From the NCBI GenBank assembly GCA_016928935.1, contig JAFGJU010000116.1, positions 1 to 6,761 on the forward strand: a DNA stretch of 6,761 nucleotides, given 5' to 3'. The notes beneath the pieces are model-generated. The model searched no databases. It saw only the letters and a list, made by a program, of their open reading frames with translations, and had not been told where the DNA came from. This stretch comes from Candidatus Eiseniibacteriota bacterium. GTDB taxonomy: Bacteria; Eisenbacteria; RBG-16-71-46; JAFGJU01. The position numbers and the translations under genes are program-made. Below, one piece after another: positions 6,639 to 6,761 of this stretch (the first letter of the stretch is position 1; every line of letters begins with the position of its first letter).

Positions 6639-6642
6639 CCCC
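6616..6642 (-). repeat. direct repeat GGGGTTG overlapping the promoter, possible operator
   Basis: On the minus strand GGGGTTG occurs twice, at 6636-6642 and 6616-6622, with start points 20 bp apart, about two helical turns. The first copy overlaps the -35 hexamer and the second abuts the -10. Between them GCCCC could pair with the following GGGG. The arrangement would suit a dimeric regulator touching one DNA face, but chance in GC-rich DNA is a real alternative. Confidence 0.3.
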
Positions 6643-6761
6643 GGTCTTCCGGGTGGGATCTCTCCGAACACGTGTCTATTGGTCAGACAAAACGATGCTG
6701 CGTCCCAAATGCATTGTATAAGCTCTGCGGGCGAAACCGGCGGGCCTGCCGGGCACAGGGC

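Noticed and set aside
6717..6722. Plus-strand TATAAG as a divergent promoter
   Set aside because: There is no acceptable -35 at 16-18 bp and no gene start is visible in the remaining bases. A divergent gene beyond the window cannot be excluded.
1..6761. tRNA, rRNA, CRISPR array, insertion sequence or attachment site
   Set aside because: I looked for cloverleaf-like segments, regularly spaced repeats, transposase motifs and terminal inverted repeats on both strands and found none.

Overview
The window holds one minus-strand operon of four genes, read from right to left, and nothing credible on the plus strand. The DNA is GC-rich (roughly 60% by eye) with long shadow frames. The clean Shine-Dalgarno sites and a TTGCAG-17-TATAAT promoter point to a bacterium. 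The protein content (soluble flavin and Fe-S subunits, ferredoxin-type clusters, no membrane subunits) suggests an anaerobe with an electron-bifurcating or acetogen/fermenter-like energy metabolism. I cannot name the lineage from this sequence.

Layout in transcription order: (1) upstream region with promoter and short repeats, 6561-6761; (2) a NuoE/HydC-type [2Fe-2S] thioredoxin-like subunit with an unusual Cys-rich C-terminal extension, 5715-6560; (3) a 113-nt GC-rich intergenic stretch able to form hairpins; (4) a 1054-residue fusion of a NuoF/HydB-type NADH/FMN/Fe-S subunit to a GltD/NfnB-type FAD/NADPH subunit, 2437-5601; (5) a small ferredoxin-like subunit related to the N-terminus of NuoG/HydA, with 21 cysteines in 234 residues, 1662-2366; (6) an FMN-binding glutamate-synthase-family protein without a glutaminase domain, 51-1634; (7) a 20-bp palindrome just past the last stop codon, 24-43.

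Working together (inference): the first three genes supply the NuoE/NuoF/NuoG-like core found in HydABC bifurcating hydrogenases, in the Stn-type transhydrogenase of Sporomusa and in the wider Bfu family. Here the hydrogenase domain is absent. Its place seems to be taken by two modules: an NADPH/FAD module fused to the NADH subunit, and a separate glutamate-synthase-like FMN protein that carries its own N-terminal four-Cys motif and has lost the usual [3Fe-4S] loop. The cluster therefore looks like a soluble NADH/NADPH/ferredoxin electron hub that may bifurcate electrons and either feeds or contains a glutamate-synthase-like reaction. The real substrate of the last subunit cannot be read from the sequence, and this is the most interesting open question in the window.
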